NCBI GenBank assembly: GCA_958298945.1
Contig: CATQJD010000116.1
Coordinates: forward strand, 1-64,000
Reading direction: 5' to 3'
Source of the DNA: Atherix ibis
Taxonomy: Eukaryota; Arthropoda; Insecta; Diptera; Athericidae
DNA length: 64,000 bases
In this document: in pieces, positions 61,631-64,000 of the stretch
Numbering within the stretch: the stretch's first letter is position 1
Layout of the letters: every line of letters begins with the position of its first letter
The notes under the pieces: model-generated
Database searches by the model: none
What the model saw: the letters and a program-made list of their open reading frames with translations, nothing else
Told to the model about the DNA's origin: nothing
Position numbers and translations under genes: made by a program

Positions 61631-64000
61631 TATATTTAAGAGGAATATGAAGTAGTATATTTAAGGGGAATATGAAGTAGTATGTTTAAGAGGAATATGA
61701 AGTAGTATGTTTAAGAGGAATATGAAGTAGAATGTATAAGAGGAATATGAAGTAGTATGTTTAAGAGTAATATGAAGTAGTATATTTAAGAGGAATATGA
61801 AGTAGTATGTTTAAAAGGATTATGAAGTAGTTTGTTTAAGAGGAATATGAAGTAGTATATTTAAGAAGAATATGAAGTAGTATATTTAAGAGGAATATGA
61901 TGTAGTATGTTTAAGAGGAATATGAAGTATTAAGAGGAATATGAAGTAGTATGCTTAAGAGGAATATGAAGTAGTATGTTTAAGGAATATGAAATAGTAT
62001 GTTTAAGAGGAATATGAAGTAGTATGTTTAAGAGGAATATGAGGTAGTATATTTAAGAGGAATATGAAGTAGTATATTAAAGAGGAATATGAAGTAGTAT
62101 GTTTAAGAGGGATATGAAGTAGTATGTTTAAGAGGAATATGAGTAGTATGTTTAAGAGGAATATGAAGTAGTATGTTTAACAGGAATATGAAGTAGTATA
62201 TTTAGGAGGAATATGAAGTAGTATATGTAAGAGGAATATGAAGTAGTATATTTAAGAGGAATATGAAGTACTATGCTTAAGAGAAATATGAAGTAGTATG
62301 TTTAAGAGGAATATGAAGTAGTATACTTAAGAGGAATATGAAGTAGTATGTTTAAGAGGAATATGAAGTAATATGTTTAAGAGGAATATAAAGTAGTATG
62401 TTTAAGAGGAATATGAAGTAGTATATTTAAGAGGAATATGAAGTAGTATATTTAAGAGGAATATGAAGTAGTATATTCAAGAGGAATATGAAGTAGTATG
62501 TTTAAGAGGAATGTGAAGTAGTATGCTTAAGAGGAATATAAAGTAGTATATTTAAGAGGAATATGAAGTAGAATGTTTAAGAGGAATGTGAAGTAGTATA
62601 TTTAAGAGGAATATGAAGTAGTATGTTTAAGAGGAATATGAAGTAGTATGTTTAAGAGGAATATAAAGTAGTATGTTTAAGAGGAATATGAAGTACAATT
62701 GTATATGTAAGAGGAATAAGAAGTAGTATGTTTAAGAGGAATATAAAGTAGTATATTTAAGAGGAATATGAAGTAGTATGTTTAAAAAAATATGAAGTAA
62801 TATGTTTAAGAGGAATAAGAAATAGCATGTTTAAGAGGAATATGAAGTAGTATATTTAAGAGGAATTTGAAGTAGTATGTTTAAGAGGAATATGAATAAT
62901 ATGTTTAAGAGGAATATGAAGTAGTATGTTTAAGAGAAATATGAAGTAGTATATTTAAGAGGAATATGAAGTAGTATATTTAAGAGGAATATGAAGTAGT
63001 ATATTTAAGAAGAATATGAAGTAGTATGTTTAAGAGGAATATGAAGTAGTTTGTTTAAGAGGAATATGAAGTAGTATGTTTAAGAGGAATATGAAGTAGT
63101 ATGTTTAAGAGTAATATGAAGTTGTATATTTAAAAGGAATATGAAGTAGTATATGTAAGAGGAATATGATGTAGTATGTTTAAGAGGAATATGAAGTAGT
63201 ATGTTTAAGAGAAATATGAAGTAGTCTGTTTAAGAGGAATATGAAGTAGTATGTTTAAGAGAAATATGAAGTAGTATGTTTAAGAGGAATATGAAGTAGT
63301 ATGTTTAAGAGGAATATGAAGTAGTATGTTTAAGAGGAATATGAAGTAGTATATTTAAGAGGAATATGAAGTAGTATGTTTAAGAGGAATATGAAGTAGT
63401 CTGTTTAAGAGGAACATGAAGTAGTATGTTTAAGAGAAATATGAAGTAGTATGTTTAAGAGGAATATGAAGTAGTATATTTAAGACGAATATGAAGTAGT
63501 ACATTTAAGAGGAATATGAAGTAGTATGTTAAAGAGGAATATAAAGTAGTATGTTTAGGAGGAATATGAAGTAGTCTGTTTAAGAGGAATATGAAGTAGT
63601 ATGTTTAAGAGAAATATGAAGTAGTATGTTTAAGAGGAATATAAAGTAGTATATTTAAGACGAATATGAAGTAGTACATTTAAGAGGAATATGAAGTAGT
63701 ATGTTTAAGAGGAATATGAAGTAGTATGATTAAGAGGAACATGAAGTAGTATGTTTAAGAGGAATATGAAGTAGTATGTTTAAGAGGAATATGAAGTAGT
63801 ATTTTTAAGAGGAATTTTAAGTAGTATGTTTAAGAGGAATATGAAATAGTATGTTTAAGAGGAATATGAAGTAGTATAATTAAGAGGAATATGAAGTAGT
63901 ATGTGTAAGAGGAATATGAAGTAGTATAATTAAGAGGAATATGAAGTAGTATGTGTAAGAGGAATATTAAGAAGTATGTTTAAGAGGAATATGAAGTAGT
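61040..64000 (+). repeat. 5,739-bp-offset HOR, copy 2 (runs off the window)
   Basis: Second copy of 55300-57935 with about 11 extra monomers near 63.2-63.5 kb and an extra 50-bp dimer near 63.9 kb. The window ends inside it. Confidence 0.88.
63871..63970 (+). repeat. 50-bp dimer duplicated at the right edge
   Basis: A two-monomer unit, GTATAATTAAG followed by GTATGTGTAAGAGG, occurs twice in a row (near 63875 and 63925). The equivalent place in the older copy (near 57861) has it once, so the extra dimer is a small, recent gain in this copy. Confidence 0.85.

Larger units (their letters stand above)
35192..62714 (+). repeat. 30-bp monomer with palindrome TACAATTGTA (18 copies)
   Basis: In this unit the usual seven bases between GAAGTA and TAAGAGG are replaced by twelve (CAATTGTATATG), giving a 30-bp monomer and a perfect 10-bp palindrome, TACAATTGTA. 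The word AATTG starts at 35201, 36729, 38758, 39588, 43112, 43941, 45819, 47323, 48122, 49526, 51721, 53891, 55487, 56958, 58112, 59657, 61226 and 62697. Nearly every copy is followed by TAAGAGGAATAAGAAG. It is the only dyad of this length I noticed as a regular part of the array, and it adds a C to a nearly C-free strand. Its function is unknown; as a landmark it defines the right HOR family. Confidence 0.93.
34809..63685 (+). repeat. CpG-bearing GACGAATATG variant, often paired at 175 bp
   Basis: TTTAAGACGAATATG followed by GTAGTACATT is a recurrent variant unit carrying a CpG and a GTAC. Pairs of GACG starts are 35912 and 36087, 37917 and 38092, 40151 and 40326, 41149 and 41324, 42396 and 42571, 46108 and 46283, 48411 and 48586, 50406 and 50581, 52601 and 52776, and 63484 and 63659. 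Each pair is 175 bp (seven monomers) apart. In the pair near 44654 and 44829 the first member has AACG. In about half the pairs the second member is followed by a 24-bp unit (GTACATTAAG). Confidence 0.88.
1..64000 (+). repeat. 25-bp C-free satellite array, entire window
   Basis: A head-to-tail tandem array fills the window. Each 25-bp monomer begins TAAGAGGAAT and continues ATGAAGTAGTATRTT, with R at position 23 being A or G. The consensus has 10 A, 8 T, 6 G, one A/G and no C, so G+C is 24-28% per unit. Orientation never changes: the reverse-complement word TTCATATTCCTC does not occur on the + strand. Both window ends lie inside the array, so no flank is visible. Coding is ruled out in the + direction, because each monomer holds TAA (position 1), TGA (position 12) and TAG (position 17), one in each frame. 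The reverse strand has one stop per monomer, which recurs in any given frame every 75 bp. I know of no named satellite family that matches. Size and HOR structure indicate eukaryotic heterochromatin (inference). Confidence 0.98.
34001..64000 (+). repeat. Right satellite block, third HOR group
   Basis: Thirty kilobases of main-type monomers with their own variants: the 30-bp palindromic monomer, paired GACGAATATG units, GTCTGTTT units, GTATGATTAAG, a GTATTTTTAAGAGGAATATTAAG pair, GAATAATATG (24-bp unit), and GAATAAGAAATAGCATG. These recur in fixed order in HORs of about 1.6, 2.2, 4.35 and 5.7 kb. The block reaches the right edge of the window. Confidence 0.85.

Noticed and set aside
35192..62714. 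CENP-B box in the palindromic monomer
   Set aside because: The known box is G/C-containing (TTCG...CGGG core). CAATTGTATATG shares none of its essential bases.
1..64000. CRISPR array
   Set aside because: Units are contiguous 25-bp repeats with no unique spacers between them; variation is scattered point change within units.
1..64000. Protein-coding repeats (for example a long repetitive protein)
   Set aside because: 25 is not a multiple of three and all three forward frames are stopped in each monomer; the reverse strand is stopped every 75 bp per frame.
1..64000. Human satellite II/III (GGAAT repeats)
   Set aside because: GGAAT occurs once per monomer, but the period is a strict 25 bp with no runs of GGAAT or CATTC, so the shared word is coincidental.
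1..64000. Telomeric repeat tract
   Set aside because: No TTAGGG, TTTAGGG, TTAGG or similar short repeat. TTTAGGAGG variants are single-base changes of TTTAAGAGG.
1..64000. TATA boxes and promoters in TATATTTAAG
   Set aside because: The word is part of the monomer, recurs about every 25 bp by repetition, does not fit the TATAWAWR pattern, and has no gene after it.
1..64000. Ribosome-binding sites (AGAGGAATATG resembles Shine-Dalgarno plus ATG)
   Set aside because: The match is in every monomer and each ATG is followed by stop codons within one unit; the array is not bacterial in character.
1..64000. Inverted blocks within the array
   Set aside because: The reverse-complement word TTCATATTCCTC was not seen anywhere on the + strand; orientation is uniform.

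Overview
The whole 64,000-base window is one uninterrupted tandem satellite. It consists of roughly 2,500 copies (64,000/25) of a 25-bp monomer, all in the same orientation and running off both ends of the window. On the + strand the consensus reads TAAGAGGAAT followed directly by ATGAAGTAGTATRTT, where R (position 23) is A or G. The consensus holds no cytosine at all, so the + strand is almost C-free and purine-rich. I found no genes, RNA genes, transposons, CRISPR arrays, telomere repeats or unique sequence. Every monomer carries stop codons in all three + frames.

A satellite of this size, with layered higher-order repeats (HORs), points to a eukaryotic chromosome, most likely constitutive heterochromatin (pericentromeric, subtelomeric or sex-chromosome). 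I do not recognise the family and cannot name the organism.

The array is internally structured. (1) 1-5.87 kb: main-type monomers with segmental copies, marked by a 19-bp truncated monomer. (2) 5.87-9.0 kb: an older-looking, divergent island in which position 23 is almost always A and 'GCAG' monomers recur every second unit, giving a 50-bp dimer periodicity. (3) 9.0-18.15 kb: main-type again, with very recent large duplications (2,964, 470 and 1,394 bp offsets) that reuse the 19-bp marker. (4) 18.15-34 kb: a different HOR group marked by a 17-bp truncated monomer, with 175, 809, 2,950, about 3,295 and 3,422 bp offsets. (5) 34-64 kb: a third HOR group marked by a 30-bp monomer holding the palindrome TACAATTGTA (18 copies) and by CpG-bearing variants that occur in pairs exactly 175 bp apart. 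Its HOR offsets are 525, 998, 1,569, 1,596, 2,195, about 2,303, about 4,354 and 5,739 bp.

Together this is the expected picture of a satellite growing by local unequal exchange or amplification: recent, nearly identical blocks at several points, and one relict island. Block ends below were placed by eye from diagnostic variants and are uncertain by about one to three monomers.
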